A stretch of 64,000 nt of DNA from Sepioteuthis lessoniana (GCA_963585895.1 OY757907.1:106905512-106969511); one strand, 5' to 3'. Shown: positions 12,072 to 23,096, counted from the first letter of the stretch. The notes: generated from the letters alone by a model not told the origin. Translations and numbers: made by a program.

Positions 12072-12539
12072 ATATGGAAATCAGACCTAACCGATAAAAT
12101 GAAACGCAGTTTCTTCCAGGCAGCGGTCACATCGATACTGCTATATGGATGCACTACATGGACGCTAACAAAACGGCTGGAGAAGAAACTAGATGGCAAT
12201 TACACAAGAATGCTGCGTGCAATCCTGAACAAGTCCTGGCAGCAACACCCCACAAGACACCAACTGTACGGCCACCTGCCCCCTATCACGAAAACTATTC
12301 AAGTTAGGCGAACCAGACATGCAGGACATTGCTGGAGAAGCAGAGATGAACTCATAAGAGATGTACTCTTATGGATCCCCACACATGGCCGCGCAAAAGC
12401 AGGACGACCAGCACGAACGTACATTCAGCAGCTATGTGAGGATACAGGTTGCTGTCCTGAAGACCTACCTAGGGCGATGAACGATAGGGAGGAGTGGCGA
12501 GAGAGGGTCAGGGATATCCGTGCTGCCAGCACGATATGA
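12072..12539 (+). pseudogene. LINE ORF C-terminal part, out of frame
   Basis: This continues the LINE protein in another frame. IWKSDLTDKMKRSFFQ starts directly after the premature stop, and LYGCTTWTLTKRLEKKLDG, HQLYGHLPP, HAGHCWRSRDELI and TYIQQLCEDTGCCPEDLP follow. It ends with ERVRDIRAASTI and a stop next to the (GAT)n tail. The Cys/His pattern in the HAGHCW to QLCEDTGC region is typical of the C-terminal domain of such LINEs and may bind nucleic acid. A deletion of a few bases at about 12066-12071 explains the frame change. The protein would otherwise be about 1,010 residues. Confidence 0.8.
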
Positions 12540-12815
12540 TGATGATGATGATGATATTTGTACTGATCTTACTTCATTTGGCTACAGAGCGTTTTGACCC
12601 TCCTCTATTTCTTGAAAGTTCTTTTGTTTATTGTTTGTGACTTATTGTACTGTGTTTTTTGTATGTATCTGCTAGCACTGGATACTGGTACTGAATAAAT
12701 ATATTAAGCACTTATTCTTCTCTGTGTATCATTCATCTTGATGATACCACAGTAACTTACCATTGTGTAGTGGCAAAACCTGGAGCTCAAGTCCCTAAGA
12801 TAGTTTTAAGTTAAC

Positions 12816-12934
12816 TTTCTCTCTTCAGGAGACCAATGAAGGGCAAGATGCTATACAGCTTCACCGTAGGGATTACTACCCTACAGTGAAGCTCTATAGC
12901 ATCTTGCCCTTCATTGGTCTCCTGAAGAGAGAAA
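12816..12934. repeat. Near-perfect inverted repeat, 56-bp arms, 7-nt loop
   Basis: The left arm is 12816-12871 and the right arm 12879-12934; 54 of 56 positions pair. The loop is ATTACTA. The arms contain TTTCTCTCTTCAGGAGACCA and its complement. As RNA from either strand it would fold into a long hairpin. Confidence 0.95.
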
Positions 12935-14427
12935 ACCAGCAACATTGGGCTATTTCTAGTCTTTTGCACAATCTCGCCCACACTTGTGTTAAGATCCATG
13001 CTCAGGTCCATCATCTCACAAAACTGACAGATACTATAACATGAAACTTGATACTTTTTCAGAAATAAATACAAAATTAATTAAGATAGATACAAACTGA
13101 AGGATGATTATTCTAATTTTTCAGTTTTATTTTTTTCTTTTGTAATATATTTAATTAAATTTGCATTAGTACAGATTTTACACTCTGATTCTTGATATAA
13201 GTGCTGGAGAGAAGCATTCTGATCTAAGGTAGAGTGAACTGATTATACTATCTCATCCAAGAAGAAATTATGGATGGGCAAAGAAACTACAAACAGAAAA
13301 AGGTCAGGCTGTTCATTGTATTAGCAAATGTTTTACAATCTATTATTGAATAAACAGTAAGTCTAAGATTATTGTTTTGTACATGAACAATAAATTATGT
13401 GTGTACAAAATATACAAAGAAATAATTACAAGTTGTCACACAGTTGATTATATAAAGAAGTGAGTTGATTACTTTCTCATTATCTGTTACGCTGAGTGTA
13501 TAATGTGTTTTGGATTTACATAGATTCTAGACCAATCAAAAAGTATTATTATTTCTATTAAATATATTTATAGCAGTACTTTTTCAACATTTGCTGCTTT
13601 TGAAAATTCAGTTTTCAATGATATTGCTAATTTATTCCAGTGATTATTTTCTTCTTTATTGCCACTGTATCTGGTGTATACAAATTTTGTGATTTAAATT
13701 TTCTTTTTTTCATTTGAATAATGAAACATTTATAAGGAAAGAGAATTAAGGGTAAAGATTGTTCAGTTTTCTTTATTTTTCTTAATATATTTAAGATGTC
13801 ATGTTTCTTTTACTTCATCTGATGATTTTAAAAAAGGTATTTAAACATCTTCAGGAAAGCTTTGAACATAGAGAAACACTGATTTGAAGCATTTTCTAAA
13901 ATGACTAAAATTTTTAGTAAATTACCTATAATTACCTATAATTACTAATGTCAAAGATATAACTATCCTTTCTTTGAAGATAGCACCTTTCATGTGACAA
14001 AGATTGTTCTATCACATTTACTTTCTTTTAAGGCAAAATGTTCTCTTTTGATAATTTTTATATTTTCTTTTTTTGTAAGTAATTTAGATTGAACCAATAA
14101 AAAGACTTGGATAACCTTTGCACATTTGATAGAGTAAAATCAAACTTTTGGGTCTATTTTATATCACTGTCTCAACTGTTTTAAAAATAATCTTTCTGCT
14201 TTATTTTCCAGTGAAAATTGTTAACTGCCTGATTTCTTTGTATCTAAAGATCTTTTGATTAATTGATTTTAAGGGTATATCAACTCATTTAGGATTATTT
14301 TATGCCTAGAAGTTAGGGAATCACGTTTATTGCATATTCATATTTACATTTTTTGTGTTGTTTCTTAAGAAGAATTATTTGTATTTGATAGGAATCATTG
14401 ATATCATATAATCAATATAATATCAAT
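12935..14427. other. Non-coding AT-rich interval
   Basis: No coding frame or recognisable mobile element. The last 60 bp (from about 14370) contain ATTATTTGTATTTGATAGG, a degenerate form of the unit of the adjacent satellite on the other strand. Confidence 0.5.
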
Positions 14428-15786
14428 CATTCTTATCTTATGGAAATAATTTCCACACAGTTATATGGTTTCAAGTATTTTCATCTAATGCAAATAATTT
14501 CCACACAGTTGTCTCGTTTCAAGTATTTTCATCTAATGCAAATAATTTCTACACAGTCATGTGGTTTCAAGTATTTTCATCTAATGCAAATAATTTCCAC
14601 ACAGTTATATGGTTTCAAGTATTTTCATCTAATGCAAATAATTTCCACACAGTTATATGGTTTCAAGTATTCCTATCTAATGCAAATAATTTCCACACAG
14701 TTATATGGTTTCAAGTATTTTCATCTAATGCAAATAATTTCCACACAATTATATGGTTTCAAGTATTTTCATCTAATGCAAATAATTTCCACACAGTTAT
14801 ATGGTTTCAAGTATTTTCATCTAATGCAAATAATTTCCACACAGTTATATGGTTTCAAGTATTTTCATCTAATGCAAATAATTTCCACACAGTTGTCTGG
14901 TTTCAAGTATTCCTATCTTATGAAAATAATTTTCACACAGTTATATGGTTTCAAGTATTCCTATCTAATGCAAATAATTTCCACACAGTTATATGGTTTC
15001 AAGTATTTTCATCTAATGCAAATAATTTCCACACAGTTATATGGTTTCAAGTATTTTCATCTAATGCAAATAATTTCCACACAGTTATATGGTTTCAAGT
15101 ATTTTCATCTAATGCAAATAATTTCCACACAGTTATATGATTTCAAGTATTCCTATCTAATGCAAATAATTTCCTCACAGTTATATGGTTTCAAGTATTT
15201 TCATCTAATGCAAATAATTTCCACACAGTTATATGGTTTCAAGTATTTTCATCTAATGCAAATAATTTCCACACAGTTGTCTGGTTTCAAGTATTCCTAT
15301 CTTATGAAAATAATTTCCACACAGTTATATGGTTTCAAGTATTCCTATCAAATGCAAATAATTTCCTCACAGTTATATGGTTTCAAGTATTCCTATCTAA
15401 TGCAAATAATTTCCACACAGTCATATGGTTTCAAGTATTCCTATCTAATGCAAATAATTTCCACACAGTCCTATGGTTTCAAGTATTCTTATCTAATACA
15501 AATAACTTCCTCACAGACGTGTGGTTTCAAGTATTCCTATCTTATGAAAATAATTTCCACACAGTTATATGGTTTCAAGTATTCCTATCTAATGCAAATA
15601 ATTTCCACACAGTTATATGGTTTCAAGTATTCCTATCTAATGCAAATAATTTCCACACAGTCATATGGTTTCAAGTATTCCTATCTAATGCAAATAATTT
15701 CCACACAGTCTTATGGTTTCAAGTATTCTTATCTAATGCAAATAATTTCCACACAGTCATATGGTTTCAAGTATTCCTATTTAATT
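14428..15786. repeat. 48-bp satellite array, about 28 copies
   Basis: The unit runs TATATGGTTTCAAGTATT, then TTCATCTAATGCAAATAA and TTTCCACACAGT, at 48 bp with little length variation. Variants fall into two main types (TTTTCATC or TCCTATC after CAAGTA). Longer-range order is visible: units with CAGTTGTCTGG followed by CTTATGAAAATAA recur near 14893, 15277 and, diverged, 15518. Because 48 is a multiple of three and no stop falls in one frame, a 463-residue frame with a 16-residue period appears. This is a by-product, not evidence of a protein. Diverged outer units lie at 15838-15870 and 15926-15970. Confidence 0.95.
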
Positions 15787-15989
15787 TAGGCATTCAAGTA
15801 TCTTTTTATATTTAATAAATCATTTGTTTGCACACATTTATATGGTTTCAAGTAATTCATAATAATCCTTCATAAACAAATGCAACTTCAAGGAACAAGT
15901 CTTAATACAAATTATTTAATCATCTGGTATCAAATATTCCTGTCAAGTACAAATAATTTTCAAAGAGTTCTATTTGATCCATTGATGAA

Positions 15990-16316
15990 ACCCAAACAAC
16001 TACTACCAATCTGTCTGAGTAGACAAGGGAATAATAGCAATGAACAGTTATTCTACACTCACTCAATCTCCCAATCTGGAACCTGACCATCAGAAGCGGT
16101 TTAGGGGGTGGTCCTATCCCTCCACTGAGGATATAGTTAGTGTATTCTAAGCCCTACAAACAGGGGAGTAAAGATCTTTTAAAATTATATTTTTTTTTAT
16201 TGTTGAAACTTGTATAAGATTGACAGAAAAAGGAAATGGTGATTGAGAAAAATGACTATTTCACTTGTTAAGCATTATGAAATTTACAAAGAAATCTTTT
16301 TGAAATTATTCTCTTC
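15990..16316. other. Short unannotated spacer
   Basis: Contains GGTGGTCCTATCCCTCCACT near 16110, which I do not assign. No gene seen. Confidence 0.4.
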
Positions 16317-16777
16317 AGCTTAGCCCAGTTGGCTGGGGCTATAGAATACACTGACTGTATCTCTCCAATGAGTTTCCTGGATAGGACACTAAACAATTTG
16401 ATGGGGAGGCTCCAGTAATGCTGGAGCTTTGCAGAATGTGGAGTACCTCTCCATTGCCATCACTCCCAGGTCCACTCTGGCCCAGAATGGTAGTACCTGA
16501 TAGGGTCCTATCTATGGGTCAAATAGAACTGTTAAACATTTAAAGTGAGAAAAAACAAATGATTTATGCTAAATGGAATTGTGTGGAATTGAACTGTTTG
16601 ATCATTTAATGTATGTAAACAAATGACTGATGTTTAATTGAATTGTTGGTGATACATAGCAGTACTTGGAACCTTTTAATTTTGTTGACTTATGTATACA
16701 AATCATATATATATATGAATAAAGAGGATTTGGCATTAAATAACCAACAGTGGTTGATATGCCATAAAACCAAACCG
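16317..16777 (+). repeat. SINE family B copy
   Basis: Head AGCCCAGTTGGCTGGGGCTA, followed by ACACTAAACAATTTGATG and GAGGCTCCAGTAATGCTGGA. Next come CCATTGCCATCACTCCCAGG, GGTCCTATCTATGGGTCAAA and TAGAACTG. A variable linker follows, then the shared 3' tail GGATTTGGCATTAAATAACC ... GGTTGATATGCCATAAAACC. The usual CTGCAGAGGGTAAG segment after the head is shortened here. Confidence 0.8.
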
Positions 16778-16779
16778 AA

Positions 16780-18175
16780 CCAATCTCTTCAGGTTCTTCA
16801 TGCGTTTTAGATATTATTTTGATTTGTGATCTTAAAATTCTTGGTAAGTTGTTATGTAGAGAACACCAAATGGACATTAAAAATTATTGATCAGAATGTT
16901 GTAATAATTTATATAAAGCACATCAAAGGTGAGTAGACAAGTCTGAAGAAACTTTCCAGACTTTATTGATTCTTAAACTCAACAGGAAAGAGTACTTAGA
17001 CCTGTAAAACTTCAATCTGTTATGATTTTATCATGTTATATCCATTTGGAGATAATAGAAGTTGCACTGTGAGGCTTTTACTTGAAAAATGATGTTGAAT
17101 TTAAAATAAAATACAATTGGTGCTGAACAGTTCTCAGCCAAACCAAAATGGTTTTGTAAAATAATGTCTCATACCACACAAATTGATCAAACAGATTCCT
17201 GTATATTAGCAAATGCCCAAAAATTAAAACAGAATAACATTACTACAAATTAAAAACTACAGTATATCCAGGTAAAGAATACTTTTGTCTTATGCTTAGT
17301 AGACCTTAATTTGGACTGATCATTTCTTGTTAGTAGTACTGTGTTACCCAGTAGAACCTGTCACAAGTTTCTTGGTGAAAATATGGACATAATCAAGTCA
17401 AACTTTAAAAATTTGTATTAACCTTTTTTTTAAGAAACTTGGGAAATGATGTGGTACAATTTGAACTGCAAAATGAATATGTAGAATGGCATAATATAAT
17501 CATTGATATTAGATTGGAGGACTTGAAACTATACATCATTATATGCAAATTATTAGTATTAGATAAGAATAATTGATCTATAACTGTGATTAAAAAGAAT
17601 TGAAAGAAACAACTATGCAAAAAATATTGATATGAATGTATAATGAAATAATAAGGTATGAAATAACCCTTGACAGGTAGAAATGTCATAAAAATCACTC
17701 AATCAGATTGTTATTCTACAACTGCAAAGGGCATTATAACTTGAAAATGATAAAAGATTAGCTCATGTTCCTTTTTTTATTGGGCATTAGCTGCTCAACC
17801 ATTGACTACCAAGTGCTATTGGTTTGCAAAAGTTAAAAGCAAACCTATAAATTCATCCTTTCATCTGCTTCTATTCTTTATTGACCACACAAAAATAAGC
17901 ACAATATAGGTGGGAATTTGTCACCCATCCATCATGTTCATCAGATATGATACCTTTACTATTTATTCCAGTTGTAATAGAATTCTTAGAACAGAAAAAA
18001 TTCACTTTTCTAGAAGGCCTTAAAAGTACCAAGAGCAGTTAACTAAGAAGGATGAGCATTTTTAGAAAATTCTGAAGTTAACTCAAAGATGGCAAAATAA
18101 ACTAAAAAAGAGTTATGAATATGTTGTTCAGTAAAATTAATGCTGAAAAAATTGTCTACAAAAGTTTATTAGCAA
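16780..18175. other. Non-coding, with SINE-linker-like sequence near 17.5 kb
   Basis: At 17500-17580 two units about 49 bp apart (GATATTAGATTGGAGGACTT and GTATTAGATAAGAATAATTG, separated by ATATGCAAATTATTA) resemble the satellite at 14.4-15.8 kb on the opposite strand, and the family C linker. The rest shows no gene. Confidence 0.4.
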
Positions 18176-18179
18176 AGGT

Positions 18180-18482
18180 ACTCTCATGGGATGTGACCAA
18201 ATGAGGTTTATTTTTCAACATAGTCCCCTTTTATTGTCCATACACTTCTTCCATCAGTGTTGCAGTGTTTGGATACTACTGGTCAACAAAATCATCAACT
18301 GGAGATATGATGTCCTCATAAGAACCTTTCAGCCCATCTTCATATCTGCATGTGCACATCCATTCTTTTGTGTAGTACATTATTGAGGTCTGACTCAAAT
18401 GTTCAGGATATTGGAACTGTATATTGGAATCAAATGTAATATGGATTTGTGGGGACACTGCCCTTTGTGAGCCAGTGTGCAA
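18180..18482 (-). pseudogene. Mariner-type transposase C-terminal remnant
   Basis: The minus strand reads RYEDGLKGSYEDIISPVDDF and, after a frame change, YPNTATLMEEVYGQ and KGDYVEK-like residues. This matches the end of mariner-family transposases, where a Trp/Lys-rich helix is followed by GDYVEK. A related stretch occurs at 25727-25890. Frame breaks and missing catalytic core mean it is dead. The family is recognised by pattern only. Confidence 0.5.
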
Positions 18483-18714
18483 ACTATTAGTAAGAGTCTA
18501 AAGAATATGATGTAAAGTATTTAATTTTTTGTCTAGGTCAAACTTGCTAAACGTCTGAGCAGCATTTTGCACTGATTTAATCTAATTTTTCTATAGCTTC
18601 ACAGGATGTGGCATAAATACCTTTCATATTTTAGACTGTTACCTGTGTGGTGTAAGTGAAATGAGGCAAGTGGTAATGGTAGCTGCATCAGCTAAAATCT
18701 TACCATTTTTTTGG

Positions 18715-18905
18715 TATTATCGTTTACTGTCATTATTTGGACCAGTGCACACCATGCATTTCCTGTTAAAACTTCTGTTTAAGATTGGTGAATCTGTAAT
18801 TTCTACACAGAACGTTTTTGTGGCTCATTTTATGTTATGCCAGAAAAATACTATTCTGGATAGAAAATTGATACTGCTTTGGGTTGAAAATTCTATCTGG
18901 AACAG
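18715..18905 (+). pseudogene. Transposase N-terminal helix-turn-helix remnant
   Basis: The plus frame contains FLLKLLFKIGESVISTQNVF, then AHFMLCQKNTILDRKLILLW and VENS. The layout (YFKNGESVxATQRxFRxHF, then VPDRxTILxWVxxF) is that of the DNA-binding N-terminus of mariner-like transposases. It ends in simple sequence and lacks a catalytic domain. It points opposite to the fragment at 18.18-18.48 kb, so the two are not one gene. Confidence 0.5.
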
Positions 18906-18921
18906 CATACTTATGTACCCC

Positions 18922-19240
18922 ACTATATATATATATATATACACGCACATCCATGTATATGTATACACATCCACACACTCTTATAAACATATATTCTTAC
19001 ACACACACTTAGAAACATATATATTTACTTAGATATATAGACTTTCAAATATATATATATACACACACACATGACATGCATATACATACTTACAAACATA
19101 AATATATATTTATATATATGAAACATAAATATAGAATTACACACATATGCACTTAGAAATATATATTCATATATATATATATATAAACATCTACCCATGA
19201 ACACACACACACACATATATATATGTAGTTAGACAAACAG
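18922..19240. repeat. Mixed (TA)n and (CA)n simple-sequence region
   Basis: Alternating TATATA and CACACA blocks with ACATATATA phrases. No unit is strictly periodic. Confidence 0.9.
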
Positions 19241-19258
19241 ATTCACATATATATACTT

Positions 19259-19495
19259 ACATAGATTGGCCAATGGTCCAGGAGAGTGAAGTTCAATTCC
19301 TGGTCAAGTCATACCAAAGACTCAAAAAATGGTATTTGATGCTATCTTGCTTAGTACTCAGCACTATAAGGTGAGGATTAAGGATAAAGTGGAGCAATCA
19401 AGGGAATGGAGTAGTGCCCTCCTCTACACCTCGGTGTAGTAGCTATTGAAAAGGGAGCCTTGTGGTCACCCTTGATTAAGGTCACCAACTTACAT
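19259..19495 (+). repeat. SINE family A copy
   Basis: Head GATTGGCCAATGGTCCAGGA with a B-box-like AAGTTCAATTCC. The body has TCATACCAAAGACTC, GCTTAGTACTCAGCACTATA and GTAGTAGCTATTGAAAAGGG. It ends at GGTCACCAACTTACA. It lies directly behind simple sequence. Confidence 0.8.
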
Positions 19496-19791
19496 TGTCG
19501 AAGATAACATCTGTTTTGACTTTTCTATCTGATGTAATATCAACTTTGGTAAGTTATTATCAAATTTGGTGTAGCCATATCAAGAAGTATTAAATAAAAA
19601 TATCTCCCAGATCTGTTAGAAGCTATATTTGCATGGATCTGGCATTCACACTATCATTCAATGTCTCGTAATATCATGAGGTGATGCTAGGTATCCCTAG
19701 TAAGTGCTAATAATGATTTTTGCTCTTAGAATGATGATTGACCATAGAGCTCTCATCTGATTAAGGATTTGCCAAAAAGTGCTACCATAGT

Positions 19792-20007
19792 CTAAGCAGT
19801 ATGTCTCTGTGACAGTTGTGAGAAAACTGTAATAAAAATGACAGATGATGTACACCTATTTGCAATTACAGATTTATCAGTCTTAAAATATATCTCAACA
19901 GCAAATGTACAGTGTGCACAGGTCCAAGACATGATCAGGTGACTGTTGAAAATATGAGAAGTATTTTTACCACACCCTGGATTAGTCAAGGGATCATGTA
20001 AAAACAA
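19792..20007 (-). pseudogene. Transposase helix-turn-helix remnant
   Basis: The minus frame includes FAVEIYFKTDKSVIANR and FSQLSQRH, again the YFKxxxSVxATQR pattern of mariner-like DNA-binding domains. Short, without a catalytic core, and ending in an unrelated frame. Weaker than the copy at 18.7 kb. Confidence 0.35.
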
Positions 20008-20192
20008 ATAAATAAAGCAACAAATAAAACAAACAGTTTGAAATTTAGTTTACAGGATGAAAAAACAAAATTAGAAACATTCTAGTATAATAATAAACAA
20101 CGTTATTATAAAATAAGATTAGTTTTAATTTTAAAAAATAAACAGCAAAATAAGAAGATGTACACAAAATAGCAAATTTACTCAATATGGCC

Positions 20193-20262
20193 GTGGCCAT
20201 CGCTATAATACGGTATATGGTATAATAATATGGTATTATAGTGACAGCCATGGTATGGCCCC
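20193..20262. repeat. Imperfect palindrome
   Basis: CCGTGGCCATCGCTATAATA is mirrored by GTATTATAGTGACAGCCATG about 20 bp downstream, with about 17 of 21 positions pairing. The loop is TA-rich with repeated GGTATA. It may be a fragment of a foldback element. Confidence 0.6.
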
Positions 20263-20264
20263 CA

Positions 20265-21005
20265 TTTTTTTCAATAATTGTACCAATATGCCTTTGAAAT
20301 GATGCATGCTCTAAGAATAAATTTATGGGGTTAGGCAGAGCTCAGGGGCGAGCTGTGTTGCCGTTTGATATCTGACTCTATAATGAGGTTATTTTATTTT
20401 ACCCCATGTTGTCTACTTGATATAACTCCTTAAACAAGAAAGACCCAAAAAGAATTATATGAAAGAAGACAGCAACAGATAGGAGACGAAGATATTTCTT
20501 TTATATTTTTCCTTTATTTCCTGGGTTCAACAACCATTCAATGAGTGAGGGAATTTTCCCTGAATACAATTGAAATAGTTGAATCCTCCAGTCAATGTGT
20601 TTAAAAATACGTTAATTGTTTCTTGGTATATATTTGTCCTCATTTGGTATTTTAAAGCTTCAACAATGGTTAGTCGCTTTTGGGAGTTTGTTGAAGTCCA
20701 GTGTTTTAGTTTGTAGTTCCATTTCGTAGCATTTTATATTTCGGCATACTGTTAACCAAGAGGGCTGCCACTAGTGAAAGGACTAGCCAACACTTCGTCC
20801 AAAGATGATTGCATGGTGTCTTTCACCAGTTAGCAAGGTATTGTCACTTTGCCGGAAGAGAATGAGTGTCCTCCTTTTGTCGGGAGGCCCCTTTTTCTTT
20901 ATGCATGCGTCGTACCTTTTTCCTGTCAGAGACCTCTGGGAGTTTCTGCATATTTTAATAATTTTCTTTTTTTAATTCAATTTGAATTTTTTTTTTTCAA
21001 TTTAT
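20265..21005. other. Unassigned interval
   Basis: Somewhat less AT-rich than its flanks in places (GGGGTTAGGCAGAGCTCAGG near 20328; GGCCCCTTTTTC near 20886). No gene or element is recognised; a short frame at 20849-21121 shows no family motif. Confidence 0.35.
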
Positions 21006-21009
21006 TTAT

Positions 21010-21204
21010 TCATTCTTCTGAAATTTTATTCCATTCCTCCTCAATAGCAGTTTTAAGTGGACCAATATTTGGATGGGAAGTTGCATTTGTTTCATTATCT
21101 AATATGTCCCGGATAGTGTAATCAAGGGGATTAATGTCTGGGCATGATGGAGAAACTCCATTTATTTTGGAAATTTTTTGTGGCTTGGTTTTAGTGAAAG
21201 GCAA
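21010..21204 (-). pseudogene. Transposase C-terminal remnant (Tc1/mariner type)
   Basis: The minus frame reads SPSCPDINPLDYTIRDILDN, then ETNATSHPNIGPLKTAIEEE and WNKISEE. The SPDxNPxDYxIWxxLE pattern followed by a LKxAIxEEW helix is typical of the end of Tc1/mariner-superfamily transposases; the Asp of NPLDY is the last catalytic-region landmark. No upstream catalytic part is found within the expected distance on the minus strand. Confidence 0.6.
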
Positions 21205-21209
21205 ATCAT

Positions 21210-22259
21210 AGATTCTTTGTCATTTCTTTTCTTGCTTATTCATATTGGGCTGAATTTTAATGAAAACGTGCTTGAATAATAGAGCCAAACATGAAAATTA
21301 AGAACTATCATTTTTTTTCCCAAAAACTGGACTAATCAGACAAAAGAAAAAATCTTTTAAAAATCATTCCATATCTTGCTTTCACAAAGTTAAAACTCTT
21401 TTATTAAAGAAAAGAATTACTTATTTAAAAAAAAAAAAAAAGATAGAATACAGTGCATGTTAACAAAAATGTTTGAAAATAATTAACTTTTGTGTTTTTG
21501 AATGATCAAAAGAAAAGTATTGAAAATATTTTCATTATAGAAATATGGTCAAGTTTGAAAAGAGTTTTAAACAAAGATTTATTATTCAATGTTTTACTGA
21601 AATTCTCATGTTTCTTCTTAAATCAATAACTAGAATGACTCCAAAATATCATCTCCCATAGTGAGGGTTTTACTAGAATAATACACTTAGAAAATAAAAT
21701 AATTTCCACTTAAATTTCTGAGTGATAATTTTGAGAGATCTATATTTATACCATTTTGATATATCCAAATTTTTTTTATATAATGGAAACAACTATAAAA
21801 TCCTCATTAGAATTTTGCACTCCTATCTGAATAACATGATTTTCATCGTAGATTGATGTTAGAACAGGAGGCCAATTAGTTGTCTTATTGGATATAAAGA
21901 TACAATCTTAGATTCTCATCAAAAATAATCTTTTTTTTTTTTTTTTTAAAAAACAAGCTAAGGTGAATTATAGGAAGATTAAAAATTGTGAGAGTAATTG
22001 CAATCACTTTTATAATGATTACAGTGGTTTATTATGTAACAAAAATAATAATGTATGCATTAATAATGATTCTTTATTACAAGAGGCACAAATTGTGTAA
22101 TGATTGTGGTTTGCATATTTTCAGTTCAATGACAGTTGTTTCATTATAACTTTTGATAGTTGAATTTCTTTAATATTTAAAGACATTAATCTCTTCTTAA
22201 CAATATCTATTTATATTGAAAGTATTTACTATGCTAAAAATTAATATTTTTCAACATCT
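21210..22259. other. Non-coding AT-rich interval
   Basis: Homopolymer-rich (poly-A near 21430, poly-T near 21930). Nothing else recognised. Confidence 0.5.
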
Positions 22260-22640
22260 TTTTTTAAATGAAACATTGACTATTTCTCTTCTTTTTTGTT
22301 TGCTATTTCATCTTTGCCTTCATATCCTCTCTCTTTGGTTTATTATCCTCTCTTTTCACTTTAAACATTTATCCTCTCTCTTTCAATTTTAACATTTTTT
22401 AAAAAATGAAATGAAACATTGACTATTTCTCTTCTTTTTTGTTTGCTATTTCATCTTTGCCTTCGTATCCTCTCTTTTTGGTTTATTATCCTCTCTTTTC
22501 ACTTTAAACATTTATCCTCTCTCTTTCAATTTAAACATTTAAAAAAAAAATGAAACATTGACTATTTCTCTTCTTTTTTTTTTTTGCTCACTATTTCATC
22601 TTAGCCTTATTATCCTTGAGCAGTAAACATTAAAAAAATA
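22260..22640. repeat. Tandem repeat, period about 140 bp, 2.6 copies
   Basis: GAAACATTGACTATTTCTCT begins each unit at 22270, 22413 and 22552. Units 1 and 2 are nearly identical and pyrimidine-rich (TATCCTCTCTCTTT). Unit 3 is truncated and diverged. Confidence 0.9.
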
Positions 22641-23040
22641 AAACAAATTTAAATATATCGAGTGTCTGTTCAATTGAAGAAAAAAAAAGTTGATACTGTG
22701 CACATTGCCAACCTCAGCAGGCCTCTATCTCTATTTGATATTTTTGCATGCAAAATATTCATTCATATCAATAAAAATTCTGTAAATCGAAAATTATGAT
22801 TGGACTTCTGGGACATGTCTATGCAACAATTTCAAAATTACATAACCCTTGAATTGTTCCTATGACTCACTGCTGATCAATTCAGCCATTCAACCATCCC
22901 CAAAATGATGCTCTGTATTAAGTAGAGAGAAAGAGAAATAAAGAAAGTGACCAATAGTTATACATTTGAATAGAAAACAAATTAGAATTATTAAATGTAT
23001 AGTTTTACTTGAGCACATTGTTTATGACTGTTGTTAGAGA

Positions 23041-23058
23041 TTTGTGTGTGTGTGTGTG

Positions 23059-23094
<36 letters not shown>
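23041..23094. repeat. (GT)n and (TA)n microsatellites
   Basis: A GT run at about 23043-23058 followed by a TA run at about 23065-23092, just upstream of a SINE. Confidence 0.9.

Positions 23095-23096
<2 letters not shown>

Larger units (their letters stand above)
9357..12554 (+). mobile_element. RTE-like LINE retrotransposon, near full length
   Basis: A non-LTR retrotransposon of about 3.2 kb: a 5' leader of about 155 bp, one long ORF with APE-type endonuclease and reverse transcriptase, a short 3' end, and a terminal (GAT)n tail at 12538-12555 instead of poly-A. Short tandem tails are typical of the RTE clade. TATTTG occurs at 9351-9356 and again at 12555-12560 and may be a short target-site duplication; this is weak. 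The element is clearly richer in G+C than its surroundings, consistent with a fairly recent insertion. One frameshift near 12067 breaks the ORF. Two older, truncated relatives lie at 6.8 kb and 28.6 kb. Confidence 0.85.

Noticed and set aside
9351..12560. TATTTG as a proven target duplication of the LINE
   Set aside because: Six bases in AT-rich DNA can match by chance and the 5' end of the element is not fixed independently.
14428..15786. A CRISPR-like array
   Set aside because: Units are contiguous without unique spacers, and the context is eukaryotic.
14398..15789. A 463-residue open frame with 16-residue repeats
   Set aside because: It is the translation of a 48-bp satellite whose length is a multiple of three. 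A second frame is open too, there is no sign of a gene around it, and the repeat matches a SINE linker.
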